Source: a virus. Taken from it: a stretch of DNA of 36,407 nucleotides. The notes under the pieces were generated by a model. It saw nothing but the letters and a program-made list of their open reading frames with translations, made no database searches and was not told the DNA's origin. Position numbers and translations under genes: made by a program. Positions within the stretch are counted from its first letter, which is position 1. The number at the start of each line of letters is the position of its first letter. Location: positions 1 to 36,407 of IMG/VR virus record IMGVR_UViG_3300021425_000090; one strand, given 5' to 3'. This document shows positions 1 through 9,997 of the stretch, one piece after another.

Positions 1-258
1 GCTAAACCAAAAAGAACTGGTCGTCTTGCGGGCTTAAGTCAAAGAGTATTCGGAAGAAAGAAATCAACTGCTCCACAAACAGATTCACCTAAAAATGCTA
101 CAGAAGCAGTTGAAACTGAGGTGGCAGCTAAACCAAAAAGAACTGGTCGTCTTGCGGGCTTAAGTCAAAGAGTATTCGGAAGAAAGAAATCAACTGCTCC
201 ACAAACAGATTCACCTAAAAATGCTACAGAAGCAGTTGAAACTGAGGTGGCAGCTAAA
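1..258 (+). repeat. 126-bp in-frame direct tandem repeat
   Basis: Bases 1-120 match 127-246, giving a period of 126 bp (42 codons), and the first 12 bases of a further copy (GTGGCAGCTAAA) are at 247-258. The two copies appear identical by eye, including third codon positions, which points to a recent duplication or ongoing copy-number change. More copies may lie to the left. Confidence 0.95.
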
Positions 259-432
259 TTAGAAGCAAGAACACAATCTGAAAACTTTGCTGACTTTAGC
301 TCTGAGGCTGCTCTAGAAGCGTTTAAACCGTTACCAAAAGCTACTTCAGGAGTAATAAAGCATTCTGGTTCATTTGGAGAACAAGTTTTAAAGGATAAAG
401 AAAACCGTATACCAGGTACTTTGGCTTTGTAA
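1..432 (+). CDS. Partial tandem-repeat protein of unknown function (C-terminal part)
   Basis: The reading frame is open from base 1 and stops with TAA at 430-432, so the true start lies left of the window; the internal GTG at 121 is only the start of a repeat copy. The visible protein has one 40-residue partial copy and one full 42-residue copy of a basic, Lys/Arg-rich repeat (including RTGRLAGLSQRVFGRKK), then about 60 unique residues ending in ...IPGTLAL. No signal peptide, membrane segment or known domain is visible. It is convergent with the phage late operon and separated from it by a bidirectional terminator. It may be a host gene flanking the prophage or an independently transcribed phage cargo gene; I cannot tell which. 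Function not recognised. Confidence 0.7.
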   Translation, partial: AKPKRTGRLAGLSQRVFGRKKSTAPQTDSPKNATEAVETEVAAKPKRTGRLAGLSQRVFGRKKSTAPQTDSPKNATEAVETEVAAKLEARTQSENFADFSSEAALEAFKPLPKATSGVIKHSGSFGEQVLKDKENRIPGTLAL

Positions 433-454
433 AAATAGCTAACTAAAAAATAAC

Positions 455-487
455 AAAAAAGGTCAGTAATTATACTGACCTTTTTTT
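455..487. terminator. Bidirectional rho-independent terminator between convergent genes
   Basis: Perfect 8-bp stem GGTCAGTA (461-468) / TACTGACC (473-480) with loop ATTA, flanked by an A-run (455-460) and a T-run (481-487). It therefore works in both directions, ending the rightward repeat-protein transcript and the leftward lytic transcript that finishes with the holin gene. Confidence 0.9.
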
Positions 488-508
488 ATGAAGACCAAAC
501 AATCTTAC

Positions 509-913
509 TTAATTATTACGTACTCCCTTATCATATGACCTAGCAGCCGAATAGCCTAAATAACCAGTTCCAAACAACCAGTATAATTCATCAGGCAGTG
601 CATTCAGCCAATTTTTTACACCAACCGTAACATTCCCAGCCACATCCGGATTAAAAGCAAACAAAAAGCCCATAGGGATAGCGGAGAGGAATAAAATATA
701 CATTACATACATGAATGAAGGTCTGGCACGACTTGTCCACTTGTCACGGCTCTTAGCCTCAGCAACGATAGCAGATAGTGAGATTTCCATTTCCCTGAAA
801 TGCCCAGCCTGTTGTTGCTTCATTAATTCAAGTTTTGCTTTTTCTCTTTGTTCCGGATCTGGAATAACTTTATCCAATATCTGTAAACCAGTACTTATTA
901 TGTTGGTTAGCAT
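509..913 (-). CDS. Holin of the gene-transfer-agent 3TM type
   Basis: Lysis protein expected to form holes in the inner membrane and release the endolysin. The 134-aa protein has an amphipathic, charged N-terminus (about residues 1-55, with a Glu/Lys/Gln-rich helix), then the family hallmark DKWTSRARP before a hydrophobic segment at about 67-88, and a second hydrophobic stretch near 108-124. This matches the 'holin of 3TMs, for gene-transfer release' family by pattern. The start has a near-perfect Shine-Dalgarno (AGGAGGTGAT) directly upstream, and the ATG overlaps the end of the endolysin gene by 7 nt, so the two are co-translated. It is the last gene of the leftward lytic operon, just before a terminator. 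Confidence 0.85.
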   Translation of the reverse strand: MLTNIISTGLQILDKVIPDPEQREKAKLELMKQQQAGHFREMEISLSAIVAEAKSRDKWTSRARPSFMYVMYILFLSAIPMGFLFAFNPDVAGNVTVGVKNWLNALPDELYWLFGTGYLGYSAARSYDKGVRNN

Positions 914-1290
914 ATCACCTCCTTAACTTCAAAATTGGGACAAGTTTTTTCATCAGTAAAATCCCTATGACCATATGGCTGCATATTTGGAAATACATTA
1001 GCCAACATGCCATATAACTTTTTAAGAGAATCAAATTGCATAGGGGTAAATACATCATCTCCAACCAGACAAACACCAATGCTATCTTTATTATGACCTA
1101 TGCAATGTGCTCCCTTAATTGATACAGGACGACCAGAGAACATTTGACCATTCCTGTGTATTACATAATGATATCCTATATCAGACCAACCATTTCCCTT
1201 TACATGCCAATCCCTAATTTCATCAACAGTAACCTCCCTGTCATTGGGAGTGGCTGAACAATGTACTATGAATTTATTTATTTCTCTCAT
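907..1290 (-). CDS. Endolysin: T7-lysozyme-like N-acetylmuramoyl-L-alanine amidase
   Basis: Zn-dependent amidase that cleaves the MurNAc-L-Ala bond of peptidoglycan for host lysis. The 127-aa length and sequence follow T7 lysozyme closely: the FIVHCSAT strand carries Zn ligand His10, the DIGYHYVI segment supplies the catalytic Tyr40, and the C-terminal GHRDF...KTCPNF block gives His108, Lys115 and Cys117, equivalent to the His/Lys/Cys of T7 lysozyme. There is no signal peptide, so it depends on the holin. It has an ATGA overlap with the upstream membrane coiled-coil gene and a 7-nt overlap with the holin. T7 lysozyme also inhibits T7 RNA polymerase, but no phage RNA polymerase gene is visible in this window, so that role is not implied. 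Confidence 0.93.
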   Translation of the reverse strand: MREINKFIVHCSATPNDREVTVDEIRDWHVKGNGWSDIGYHYVIHRNGQMFSGRPVSIKGAHCIGHNKDSIGVCLVGDDVFTPMQFDSLKKLYGMLANVFPNMQPYGHRDFTDEKTCPNFEVKEVIC

Positions 1291-1538
1291 TTGTTTAATG
1301 CCTTTTCTGTGTTTCGTTCAATACGTTCAATTGAGCTTTTCATAGAAGATAGTTCCGTTTCAACTTTAATTAACCTCTGGATAACATTCTTATTACTATC
1401 CGTTCTATCTCTCAAAAGTCTTAGCTCAAACATTACCCATGAGGTAGTAAATATCCCACCGGCAATAACTATTACTATTGACCATATCAAGGATAGAGTT
1501 ATCTTCTTATCTAAGTGCCAAGGGTTGTTATTACTCAT
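1287..1538 (-). CDS. Small membrane-anchored coiled-coil protein in the lysis cassette
   Basis: 83 aa, with a single hydrophobic helix at about residues 13-36 followed by a charged helical region (about 40-80) with heptad-like spacing, ending in Lys. The topology resembles XhlA-like or spanin-like lysis accessory proteins, but no lipobox or diagnostic motif is present. The start codon follows a strong GGAGGTGA site, and the gene is coupled to the endolysin by an ATGA overlap. Its place between fibre and endolysin supports a lysis or envelope role; this is an inference from position and topology only. Confidence 0.75.
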   Translation of the reverse strand: MSNNNPWHLDKKITLSLIWSIVIVIAGGIFTTSWVMFELRLLRDRTDSNKNVIQRLIKVETELSSMKSSIERIERNTEKALNK

Positions 1539-1560
1539 TTCACCTCCATAAATTAACCTG

Positions 1561-3909
1561 TTAAGGCAAATAACTTGATCGATCTATAATTTCATAAATA
1601 GTAGTTACCTTTACAGAGCTATCACCAGTTGTAACCGCCCCCGCCAAATCAATAACAAGCGGTGTATTATCTGTTAAAGTTAACTTCTGAGAAAAAACGT
1701 ACGAACCAGATCTAAAGCCAACTATAGTATCAGCCGTTTGATCCAATAGTCCTAACGTTTCTACCAAAGCAATGATTTCACCTGAGCCGTTATTTTCCCT
1801 AATGCGAAAATTATCACCTGCTGCAATAGCTGCATAAGCAGCGGAGTTATATGTTAAGCCGAATACCATACTATTAATAAAAATAGATTTACCACTTCCT
1901 GGAGCAGCAACTATTTCTATCGGGGTTGTATGTAAATTCAATATCTGAGAGCTAGATAAAGTTGCAGTTGCCACTTGCAAAGCCAAATCATCATTACCAA
2001 GGGCTGTCCTATGATCTGACGTAACATCAAACAAACCAGCTGTACCAGAGCCAGTGAAGTATGGCACTTTATCTGCTGCTGATGTAAGCCCTGCCAATGC
2101 ATTCAATTCAGCATCATACGCCTGAACATTAGTTCCTATTACCAAGCCCAAATTAGTTCTTGCTGTGCTAGCATTTGCTAAATCAGAGAGATTATTAGTA
2201 TCAATTAAACCGCCTGCCGCTGCTACATTAGTAGCGTCTGTTACATCTGCTAACGCCTCAACTCCGTCTAACTTAGTCCCATCTGTTGCTATATCACGAC
2301 CATCAACCGTACCACCTACTACTATGTTATTAGTAATATTTAAGGCATCTAAATAACCAGTTGCAAATCTAGTGCCTGTCGTTGCTAAATCTCTTGTGCC
2401 ATCAGCATCAGGAGTAATTATAGCATCAACAGGGTCACTCCAAGCGTCACCACCGCCACCACCCGCAGGTGTAGCCCACGTACCATCACCACGCCAGAAC
2501 GTAGATGAAGATGCACTTGTTCCGCTATTTAAATTAGTAACTGGTAAGTTACCTGTTACATCATTTGCTAAATCAACATTTGATATACTATTGCCAGTAC
2601 CATTTGCATCAAATGTTTTATTGGTGAGTGTAGCTGTGCTTGACGCTGTAAGGAATCCACTTGTTGCATTGCTATAATTACTTAAATCATTATCAACTAC
2701 AAAATCAATAGTTCCGTCAGCGTCTTGATATGTAACAGTTATAAGTGTTTCAGTGTTGCCAGTTACCATACCACCAATAATATCTTGCACTTCTTCATTT
2801 GTTAGTGTGGCGGTTATGTAACCAGAATCATTAGTCCATTGCGAAATATTAGCACTGGAAAATTGAGCCGTAGTAAGCCCACCCACAATAAAATCTACAT
2901 CATTAGTCCCATCTTGATATGTAACCGTAATACCTGTCTGAGTGCCACCTAACACATTCCATGCAAAATCCTGTATTTCTTCTTCGGTCTGATCTGCCGT
3001 TGCTCCCGACTCTATCCCATCTAATTTAGTTCCATCAGTGGCAACATCACGACCATCCACCGTACCACCAACCACTATACTATTAGTGACATCCAGTGCA
3101 TCGGTGTATGTTTCAGCAAACCTTGTACCTGTTGAGCCTAAATCCCTAGTACCATCACCATCAGGGATTATATCAGAATCTACCGCATCACTCCAAGCGT
3201 CCCCACCACTACCGCCAGAAGCAGAAATTGTAACCGTGTCGGTTGTTGCATTTGTAGTAATTGTAACATTTGAACCACCCACCAACGTTAAAGTATCACT
3301 CGTGCTATCAGCAACAACATTAGACTGACCGGAAACCGCAATTGTAGAAAAAAGATTTTGATCACCGGTGTTTGTTCCTGATTGATTCCCAAGTAGTGTT
3401 TTCTCAGAATCAGTGAAAGCATTAGTATCAGCGTTATTTTCATATGCGGTTTTAATTTCTGCATCAGATTGATCCGCAGTAGCACCATCTTCAACATTAA
3501 CCAATGTCCTAATTTGTGTAGCTGTTAGGCCTGTAATATTTCCACTGGTTATACGCCCGACCAACCTTTGTTCAGCTATAGCTATAGGTGCAGGAGTATT
3601 ATCAGAATTAGCAGCCAAAATTGTATTTGCATCAAAATCCGATTCCATCACCGCTCCGGCTGCATTTACATTAGTTGCATCGGTCACATCGGCACTTGCT
3701 TCAATGCCATCTAATTTTGTTTCATCAGCAGTAGTAAAAGAGGCGGTAGTAGCATCTAAAACCGAGCCTAATATATTTGCACGGCTGATTTTTTTATTTG
3801 TACCACTTCCAGCATCCGTAGTATCAGATACATCAACAACCTCAAACCAATCGCCAGTAGCGGGCTGTGCGGCTAATTCCGTATGTCCTGTTATCTTTCT
3901 ATCTGCCAT
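1561..3909 (-). CDS. Modular tail fibre / appendage protein
   Basis: 782 aa, rich in Thr, Asp, Gly and Ala, with repeated modules typical of phage fibre shafts. A block of about 60 residues occurs twice (near residues 237-300 and 488-548), each copy running from a GDAWSD start through GTRDL..TGTRF to VDGRD(V/I)[10 protein letters not shown] shorter [20 protein letters not shown] copy lies near residue 65, and there is a central [15 protein letters not shown] / GDGTWATP module widely seen in fibres of aquatic phages. The last 120 or so residues (from [13 protein letters not shown]) form a non-repetitive, probably globular tip. Likely role: reversible host recognition. An AGGGTAG ribosome site precedes the ATG. 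It sits directly downstream of the collagen-like gene, so the two probably assemble into one appendage. Confidence 0.85.
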   Translation of the reverse strand: MADRKITGHTELAAQPATGDWFEVVDVSDTTDAGSGTNKKISRANILGSVLDATTASFTTADETKLDGIEASADVTDATNVNAAGAVMESDFDANTILAANSDNTPAPIAIAEQRLVGRITSGNITGLTATQIRTLVNVEDGATADQSDAEIKTAYENNADTNAFTDSEKTLLGNQSGTNTGDQNLFSTIAVSGQSNVVADSTSDTLTLVGGSNVTITTNATTDTVTISASGGSGGDAWSDAVDSDIIPDGDGTRDLGSTGTRFAETYTDALDVTNSIVVGGTVDGRDVATDGTKLDGIESGATADQTEEEIQDFAWNVLGGTQTGITVTYQDGTNDVDFIVGGLTTAQFSSANISQWTNDSGYITATLTNEEVQDIIGGMVTGNTETLITVTYQDADGTIDFVVDNDLSNYSNATSGFLTASSTATLTNKTFDANGTGNSISNVDLANDVTGNLPVTNLNSGTSASSSTFWRGDGTWATPAGGGGGDAWSDPVDAIITPDADGTRDLATTGTRFATGYLDALNITNNIVVGGTVDGRDIATDGTKLDGVEALADVTDATNVAAAGGLIDTNNLSDLANASTARTNLGLVIGTNVQAYDAELNALAGLTSAADKVPYFTGSGTAGLFDVTSDHRTALGNDDLALQVATATLSSSQILNLHTTPIEIVAAPGSGKSIFINSMVFGLTYNSAAYAAIAAGDNFRIRENNGSGEIIALVETLGLLDQTADTIVGFRSGSYVFSQKLTLTDNTPLVIDLAGAVTTGDSSVKVTTIYEIIDRSSYLP

Positions 3910-3913
3910 ATTA

Positions 3914-4477
3914 CTACCCTAATAAACGTTTACTTCCATCTTCAAGTAATCTTGCGTCACCATTTTCAAGTTGTAATTCACTGATAACAACATCTCCAAC
4001 CTGTGACCACCTAACACCCGTTTCCGTTGTAGAATCTGAAACCAATGAAAGCCCGTCAGTTGCAGCAACCGGCAATCTTACCCAGCTACTACCGTTATAT
4101 ACTAACATGTCACCCTTTTGCTTTGAAGGCGGATCAATCACTGCATTCCACCCACCAGATATAACTTTCTTTACAATCGTCTTACCATCAACACCATTAA
4201 TCCCATCTTTGCCGTCTTTCCCATTTTTCCCATCAGTTCCTTTTTCACCACGATCACCTTTTTCGCCTTTTAAACCTTCTAGACCTTGTTCGCCTTGTTC
4301 GCCTCGATCACCTTTATCCCCTTTTTCACCTTTTTCGCCACACTCTCCATCCTTACCATCACGACCATCTAAACCGTCAATACCATCACGACCACGTGGG
4401 CCTCTTTCTCCACGAATACTCATGCTTTCCGAAATATCTTTTATTTCCTCAATAATATCCTCAAGAAGTATGCTCAT
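3914..4477 (-). CDS. Collagen-like tail appendage protein
   Basis: 187 aa. Residues 1-22 form an acidic/hydrophobic helix suited to trimerisation or attachment. Residues 23-100 are about 26 uninterrupted Gly-X-Y triplets, rich in GEK, GDR and GKD, which is the collagen triple-helix pattern used as a stiff spacer in phage fibres. One triplet is GEC, giving a single Cys in the helix. The C-terminal part (KMTI-like [10 protein letters not shown]... to SKRLLG) is a short globular cap with an LLEDG motif common at ends of phage fibre proteins. ATGA overlap with the preceding internal virion gene. Pro is nearly absent from the X position; charged triplets must stabilise the helix, as in other bacterial collagens. 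Confidence 0.88.
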   Translation of the reverse strand: MSILLEDIIEEIKDISESMSIRGERGPRGRDGIDGLDGRDGKDGECGEKGEKGDKGDRGEQGEQGLEGLKGEKGDRGEKGTDGKNGKDGKDGINGVDGKTIVKKVISGGWNAVIDPPSKQKGDMLVYNGSSWVRLPVAATDGLSLVSDSTTETGVRWSQVGDVVISELQLENGDARLLEDGSKRLLG

Positions 4478-7400
4478 TTTACCCCCAACGAGTCATTTAC
4501 GGATTTTTCCATTTCTTCAAATAATTGACGGGCCAGTAATAGATTTTGATAAGGAATCATTCTCCTCAAAGCTCTTGAATCAGATTTTGTCCATTCTCCA
4601 TTTGCGGCAGATCCCACCACTTGAGAAACATCGGCAACCGTACCAACCGTAGGTCCCGCTACTACTCCAAGCACATTAGCCGAGGCATAACGAGTAAGTG
4701 GAGGCGCACCAGCCAAAGCCTGTAAACTTACAGCACCACGAGTCATTTTATTACTAATCTGATTTACCTCAGATAAAACCGCCAAAACACCTGATCTATC
4801 TACGCCTTCTAAAATCCATGTACGTGGATCATCACTTAATTCACCGCCACGATCCCAAACTTTAAATGCATATGAAACCATGCCCATACCGATAGCCATC
4901 ATCCACCCATTCATGGTATGAATATCAGCCTCTTGTAGCCCAGATATAAGTAATTTATTTGTTGCAGCAAATGAAAATGAGCGGAATTGACCTAACATTT
5001 TCCCGGCTTCTGTACTTTTTAATGTAAGAGGAAGGTCGCCCGCACCCGGAGTAATAATAGCCCTATCTACTTCTTTTTTTAAAGCAGCACGATACACCAA
5101 CTGCGCATCCTCATCCGTCCATTTAGAAGTATGCACCGCCCTCAGACCGTTTATATCTTCACCATGTTCAGCAATTTGAGAAGCTATACGTTTTGACATC
5201 GCCTCATCAATACCTATCATATTCAAATAACGAGAGTCTTTTTTACTAACCTTATTTCCTGTTACAGCCCTTACAATTCTTGCCTGTGTAACCACTCCGG
5301 AGAACTGTTTTAAACCAGTATTCCACTGAGTCATTAAAGTGACTTTTCCAAAAGTATCTGTTAGCCCCTGCAACCCTTTTTCAAAACGATTACCTCTAAC
5401 ATATGGATTATTAACCTCAGCCAGTGTCATAGCACGAGAATCCAAAACCATATCCCATGCCGCACCAGCCTCTTTTACTTCACGGGCTGAAAGTTTTAGC
5501 CCCCTAATATTTTTTATTAATGGCACTACCCCATCACGAAATGTATTAATTACACCATGAACCATCACAGGGCGTGCAACATCAGAAAATGATGAAGCCG
5601 TCATACCGCCTAATTTACTTATGTATTGCAAATTACGGATTGAACGACCTGCACGAACCAAAAAACTATCAGGGTCATTAGGAATGCCGTAAGTTCCACG
5701 CACCTGACCTATTAACGCCTCAATATCTCTAAAGTCTCTTTTCCGTGCATCATTAAGGGAAGTTTTTTCTTTTTCAGTTTTTGCAGCCTCTAATAGCCTA
5801 TTATAGTTTTCATTAATCTTAGAAAGCACAGGACCATCTTTATCCAGAATATTTAGATCTCCAAACCGTTCCTTAATAGCTATATCAGGAGCAATAGTAT
5901 TAACATATTTTCTTGCCACCGATTCTATATCATTTACAAGAAACCCCTCAACATCAGCATCTCTTACAAAATTCAAAGTCCTATCTTTTAGAGGGCCACG
6001 TGTTGTAACACCCACATCATAAGGAATACGTGTATCGGCATGACCAAGAATATTATCAATTATTTCATCGGCCATCCCTGCAAATTCATCAGCATCAAGA
6101 TCCTGTAACTGCTCTCCTTTAATTTCATCTAGTTTTGCGGCTAATTTTTCTATTTTCCCCATCCGGCGGGTTTTAGTAATATCATTAATTCTTTTTTTTA
6201 TAGCACCTAAATCAAAATCTTCTAAACGCCTGACACCCTTAAATCTCTCAAACTCAATTCCCAACTCATCTAAAGCACGTTGAACATCACTTATTTGCTC
6301 TAATTCCCTTGCTATTTCTATATCTTCTTTTCTTACTACCAGATCTCCTTCAAAATCACTCCTAATAGCATCTAGCAAGTCATCAATTTCAGGACGTTCG
6401 GAAAACTGAGGAAAGAAGCCATCTTCCCACGCCTTCATAGCAGCATCGTCCAAGTTCATGCCATCTTTATTAACAAAGCCCGGACGCACCTTATTGGTTA
6501 AGCCTATATGTTTTAATTCACCTCCTGACTCTTTTAGCCCACCATTTTTATGTAAGAAAGAGATCAAAGTTTCAGGTTTTTGAGGAGGTGATTGCACCAC
6601 CCTTATAGCATCCAGAATCTCTCTTTCAGTAAATTGCCCACCCGAATCAATAAACTGTTGCTCATCTCGTATATTTGAAAGATTAAGGTCTGATATTTCT
6701 GATTCAATATTTACAGTTTTCTTTGATATTTTACGTGCAAAATCCTCTTGCATTTTAGCATATTCACTTTGAAGACCTGAGCTGATTATTGGATTTAACT
6801 CACTTCTCTTTGCTGATACTATATTTTTATCCCACCAACGATAAAGATAACTATCAGCAGTTTTTATATCTACATTCTCAGGAAGTAAGCCCACCTTAAC
6901 AGCCATTTCCTTAAATGGATCAAGAATTTCCTTTCTATATGCCTTCGCTACCGCAGATACCTCTGGTACTATATGGCTATCTTTCCTACGTGTGGCCTTT
7001 GCCACTTCCTCTTTGAATTGTAAGTAGGATAACTTTTCTCCACCCTCTGATTTCACTCTGTTGCGATAATCAGTATATATTTTTTTCTGGCTTTCAATAG
7101 CCCGCCCGATTCTAGCATCTTGTAACCCTACAATAGTTTCTATTGCTATAGGATTTGCAATACCTTCTGAATTTTTATTGTAATAAAATGGAGTTTCCAC
7201 CAACTCTTGGACAAAACGTCTAGATTCCACCGAAGGAGAGGTTGATAACCGGAGTTTAGGATTTAACTTAGCAAAACCTTTTTCTAATCCCCACGCTGAT
7301 TTTAAAGTTTCCTCCTCTAAAGTGGTGGGGACGTTGGTTCTCATTGCACCCACAGAATCATCTATAACTAAACTTTTAGGTTCAGCAATGTCAGGAGCAT

Positions 7401-8058
7401 CAGGAGGAGGAATTTCCAGATCCTTTTCAACTTTCCTACCCAAACGATATAACTCTTTACTTCCCAACGCTCCGGCAGCACCACCCAAAACACCAGATAA
7501 CAAAGTTGCACCGGCAATATTTGCAGCACTTTCCTCCAATGTTCTAGCTTCTTGAGTTGCATGCAAAGCAGCTTCCGCTACCGTAGAACCAACCAACCCA
7601 GCCTTAGCAGTGTTTGCAGCTCCTTTTAAAATTTTACCACCCACACTATATGCTTTTACTGCAGCACCACCCACAGGGATTAAATTAATAGGATCTAAAA
7701 TACCAGCCGCTAAACTAGCAGAAGTACCAACCCACCCAGATTGATCTAATAACTCTTTGTCTTGATTTTCTCTCGTAATTTGGTTCTTGACCGCCTGCAC
7801 TTCCTCAGGAGTATTCGTATCAACAAAACTTGTAGCATATTGCTCAAATCCTTCAATATCATCAAATGGGTCAAAATCAGGATTTATCTTAGAACGCTCA
7901 ACATCATTAGATAAAAAAGAACCAACTGTGTTTTCAGTGCGAAACGCAGCCTTTATTACTTCCTTTGTAGAAAAGTTTTTATCTGGCTCAGGCACAGGCG
8001 ATGCACGAAACCCCAAAGTGGGAGAAGATTCCAGCTCATCAACATCAATTATCGGCAT
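4474..8058 (-). CDS. Large internal virion (ejection) protein, T7-like position
   Basis: 1194 aa, the largest gene in the window. Its order after tail tubular B and two smaller core proteins is that of the large ejection protein in T7-like particles. Residues 1-120 are charged. Residues about 125-205 are Gly/Ala-rich and hydrophobic (ILDPINLIPVGGAAV..., then LLSGVLGGAAGALG), suited to membrane insertion when the protein is ejected. Much of the middle (about 290-780) is charged and helical. A second Ala/Met/Gly-rich region is near 1010-1110. I see no clear transglycosylase active-site motif. It overlaps the upstream gene by 14 nt and the downstream collagen-like gene by 4 nt (ATGA). Role inferred from size, composition and gene order. 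Confidence 0.75.
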   Translation of the reverse strand: MPIIDVDELESSPTLGFRASPVPEPDKNFSTKEVIKAAFRTENTVGSFLSNDVERSKINPDFDPFDDIEGFEQYATSFVDTNTPEEVQAVKNQITRENQDKELLDQSGWVGTSASLAAGILDPINLIPVGGAAVKAYSVGGKILKGAANTAKAGLVGSTVAEAALHATQEARTLEESAANIAGATLLSGVLGGAAGALGSKELYRLGRKVEKDLEIPPPDAPDIAEPKSLVIDDSVGAMRTNVPTTLEEETLKSAWGLEKGFAKLNPKLRLSTSPSVESRRFVQELVETPFYYNKNSEGIANPIAIETIVGLQDARIGRAIESQKKIYTDYRNRVKSEGGEKLSYLQFKEEVAKATRRKDSHIVPEVSAVAKAYRKEILDPFKEMAVKVGLLPENVDIKTADSYLYRWWDKNIVSAKRSELNPIISSGLQSEYAKMQEDFARKISKKTVNIESEISDLNLSNIRDEQQFIDSGGQFTEREILDAIRVVQSPPQKPETLISFLHKNGGLKESGGELKHIGLTNKVRPGFVNKDGMNLDDAAMKAWEDGFFPQFSERPEIDDLLDAIRSDFEGDLVVRKEDIEIARELEQISDVQRALDELGIEFERFKGVRRLEDFDLGAIKKRINDITKTRRMGKIEKLAAKLDEIKGEQLQDLDADEFAGMADEIIDNILGHADTRIPYDVGVTTRGPLKDRTLNFVRDADVEGFLVNDIESVARKYVNTIAPDIAIKERFGDLNILDKDGPVLSKINENYNRLLEAAKTEKEKTSLNDARKRDFRDIEALIGQVRGTYGIPNDPDSFLVRAGRSIRNLQYISKLGGMTASSFSDVARPVMVHGVINTFRDGVVPLIKNIRGLKLSAREVKEAGAAWDMVLDSRAMTLAEVNNPYVRGNRFEKGLQGLTDTFGKVTLMTQWNTGLKQFSGVVTQARIVRAVTGNKVSKKDSRYLNMIGIDEAMSKRIASQIAEHGEDINGLRAVHTSKWTDEDAQLVYRAALKKEVDRAIITPGAGDLPLTLKSTEAGKMLGQFRSFSFAATNKLLISGLQEADIHTMNGWMMAIGMGMVSYAFKVWDRGGELSDDPRTWILEGVDRSGVLAVLSEVNQISNKMTRGAVSLQALAGAPPLTRYASANVLGVVAGPTVGTVADVSQVVGSAANGEWTKSDSRALRRMIPYQNLLLARQLFEEMEKSVNDSLGVK

Positions 8059-9997
8059 TTCCTCTACCCAATAAGCTATTTAAAGTGTTCATAAATACTC
8101 TATCTTTCGCATCAAATATTCTTTCTCTACGATCATCTTTTTCTTGATCTTTTAATTTAATACGCCTTCTATTGCGTGCGGCTATCATTGCAGCTTCTTT
8201 ATCACCATCGAATTCTTTGACTAATTTCTTAAATGTAGGAGAAGTCTCAAAATCAGGCTTAAAAACCGCTTGCTTTCCTCGCTCGGTTAAAAAGGGCTGT
8301 AACACACCATCACCATCTTTCATAAATACCAAATATGAAGGGTCTGGTTGCCTGATAGTCGAAGGAGCTACAGACAAATATATTTCAGGGGGATTGTCAG
8401 GGTCTACAATCTGAGGAATCGAACCTAAATCATGCTTCAATTGCTCGCCTATCCATTCTGTACCGGCTTGATTTTCATAGATAGCTTCAGGGGCATATTT
8501 CATCCATCTTTTATTTCCATCAGCCGAGGTAATACGCCATTGAGATTTTATTTTTTGAGTGGCAAGTTCCGAAGCTCCTTTGGCATCCAACCCCTCATCC
8601 ATATAGTATGCACGATTTAATGTGTCATAATCTGCTATCATCCCATCGGGAATATCAGGATCATCTCTAAATAATTTCGTAAAATCACCCTCATTAAACT
8701 CCACTCTTTCCCCATCTTTAGGATCGGTGAATCTTTTTAATCTTACCTTATACTCAGGAGAATCTTTCTTAAATACGCTATTTTCAGCATATGCAACAGC
8801 ATCCTCCGGATCCATGCCAGCGTTTATATTATTTGCTATAGCTTTTGCTCTTGCTCTAACCGAATCACTGATTTGATTAATAGTCTGAGGGTTTTGTTCC
8901 GATATTGCATTTATTAAATCAGCAGCCGAAGATTTTTGCTCCGGAGAACCATTTGACAATGATGCCACCATCGAGCTTTTTAGAGTATCAGGCCACACAC
9001 CAGCCGTTGATACAAAATCAATTAACGTGCTTGTTCTTTGGTCAGATGGTAAATTAGCAATTATTGGAGCAAGATTTGTATAATAATCCTCAATAGCTTT
9101 TTTATGCTGTTTACGAGTAGGATCTAAGATAGCCTCACCACTCATTACACCATCAATTAACTTAATGTTATTTTCTTGAATAACTCTTTTTTCCGCTTCT
9201 TTTTCAATCTGGTCAATTTCACTTTCCATATAATTAATGGTTTTTTCAAAAACCTTACGGTCCATTCTATCTCTAATAGGAGATGATATGAAATTTTCAC
9301 CATCATCTAAAAATATAGAAGCCGTTAACTCCCCTGAGTCAAACTTTTCTAAAAACGCTTTTTTATCTTCCGCATCATCAAAACCAGCTCTTACAGATGT
9401 AAAAATGGTATTATCAATCAGATCTTTCGACATTCTAAATCTTTCACTAGCGGAAAATACAGGCATTCCATTAGCATCAGTTAATGAGATAGTTTGTATA
9501 GCCTCTCTGATTTTCTCTTGCCCTGCGGCCGTTGCATCAGCCACCATCACAGGATTATCACTCAATAATGATTCTGCATATGAACTTAGATCTGTTTTAG
9601 CTAAATCAATATTTTTCAAGGAAGATTCTTTTAACTGGTCTGTAATCAACTTCCCATGGTTGTTAGTTGATTTATTTACATATGGCTGTGCAGCTCTCTT
9701 AAATTGAGCGTTAAACCCATCATGGTGCTTAAACGGCACTTTTTCAATTAATCCCCCACGGATAGATTCTAATTCTTTTTGTAACTGCTCAGGATTATTT
9801 TGATTACGTCCATATGCTTCATTTATACCAGATGCCGCAGCATTTTGAAAATCCATCTCATACTTTTTCTCAGCCTTTTGAGCTGTGACTGTAGCAATAT
9901 CAAAACTAACATCAGCCAAAGCCTTTTCAACCTTACCACCACCTTCACCTTGATAAACACTCACTTGAGGAGTAGTTATTAATTGTCTTGCCATCAT
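8045..9997 (-). CDS. Internal virion core protein (mid-size)
   Basis: 650 aa, mostly charged and alpha-helical, with no signal peptide or membrane segment. It lies between a small Ala-rich core protein and the 1194-aa ejection protein, matching the T7 gp14-gp15-gp16 order, so a gp15-like ejection-tunnel role is likely. The N-terminus MARQLITTPQVSV resembles starts of such core proteins in other podoviruses. Two adjacent ATGs (9997 and 9994) are possible; 9997 overlaps the previous stop as ATGA. The C-terminus is very basic/acidic (RRRIKLKDQEKDDRRERIF). No enzymatic motif seen. Confidence 0.72.
   Translation of the reverse strand: MMARQLITTPQVSVYQGEGGGKVEKALADVSFDIATVTAQKAEKKYEMDFQNAAASGINEAYGRNQNNPEQLQKELESIRGGLIEKVPFKHHDGFNAQFKRAAQPYVNKSTNNHGKLITDQLKESSLKNIDLAKTDLSSYAESLLSDNPVMVADATAAGQEKIREAIQTISLTDANGMPVFSASERFRMSKDLIDNTIFTSVRAGFDDAEDKKAFLEKFDSGELTASIFLDDGENFISSPIRDRMDRKVFEKTINYMESEIDQIEKEAEKRVIQENNIKLIDGVMSGEAILDPTRKQHKKAIEDYYTNLAPIIANLPSDQRTSTLIDFVSTAGVWPDTLKSSMVASLSNGSPEQKSSAADLINAISEQNPQTINQISDSVRARAKAIANNINAGMDPEDAVAYAENSVFKKDSPEYKVRLKRFTDPKDGERVEFNEGDFTKLFRDDPDIPDGMIADYDTLNRAYYMDEGLDAKGASELATQKIKSQWRITSADGNKRWMKYAPEAIYENQAGTEWIGEQLKHDLGSIPQIVDPDNPPEIYLSVAPSTIRQPDPSYLVFMKDGDGVLQPFLTERGKQAVFKPDFETSPTFKKLVKEFDGDKEAAMIAARNRRRIKLKDQEKDDRRERIFDAKDRVFMNTLNSLLGRGNADN

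Noticed and set aside
433-508. attL from the tRNA-Leu 3' end
   Set aside because: No stretch matching the tRNA 3' sequence or its complement is present there.
907-1290. Inhibitor of a phage RNA polymerase, as for T7 lysozyme
   Set aside because: No single-subunit RNA polymerase gene or repeated phage promoter is visible in the window.
3867-4652. 261-aa rightward frame rich in Pro and Ser
   Set aside because: It is the antisense of the collagen-like gene; the Gly-X-Y codon pattern keeps the opposite frame open.
4474-8058. Lytic transglycosylase domain in the large ejection protein
   Set aside because: No convincing catalytic Glu motif context was seen; not claimed.
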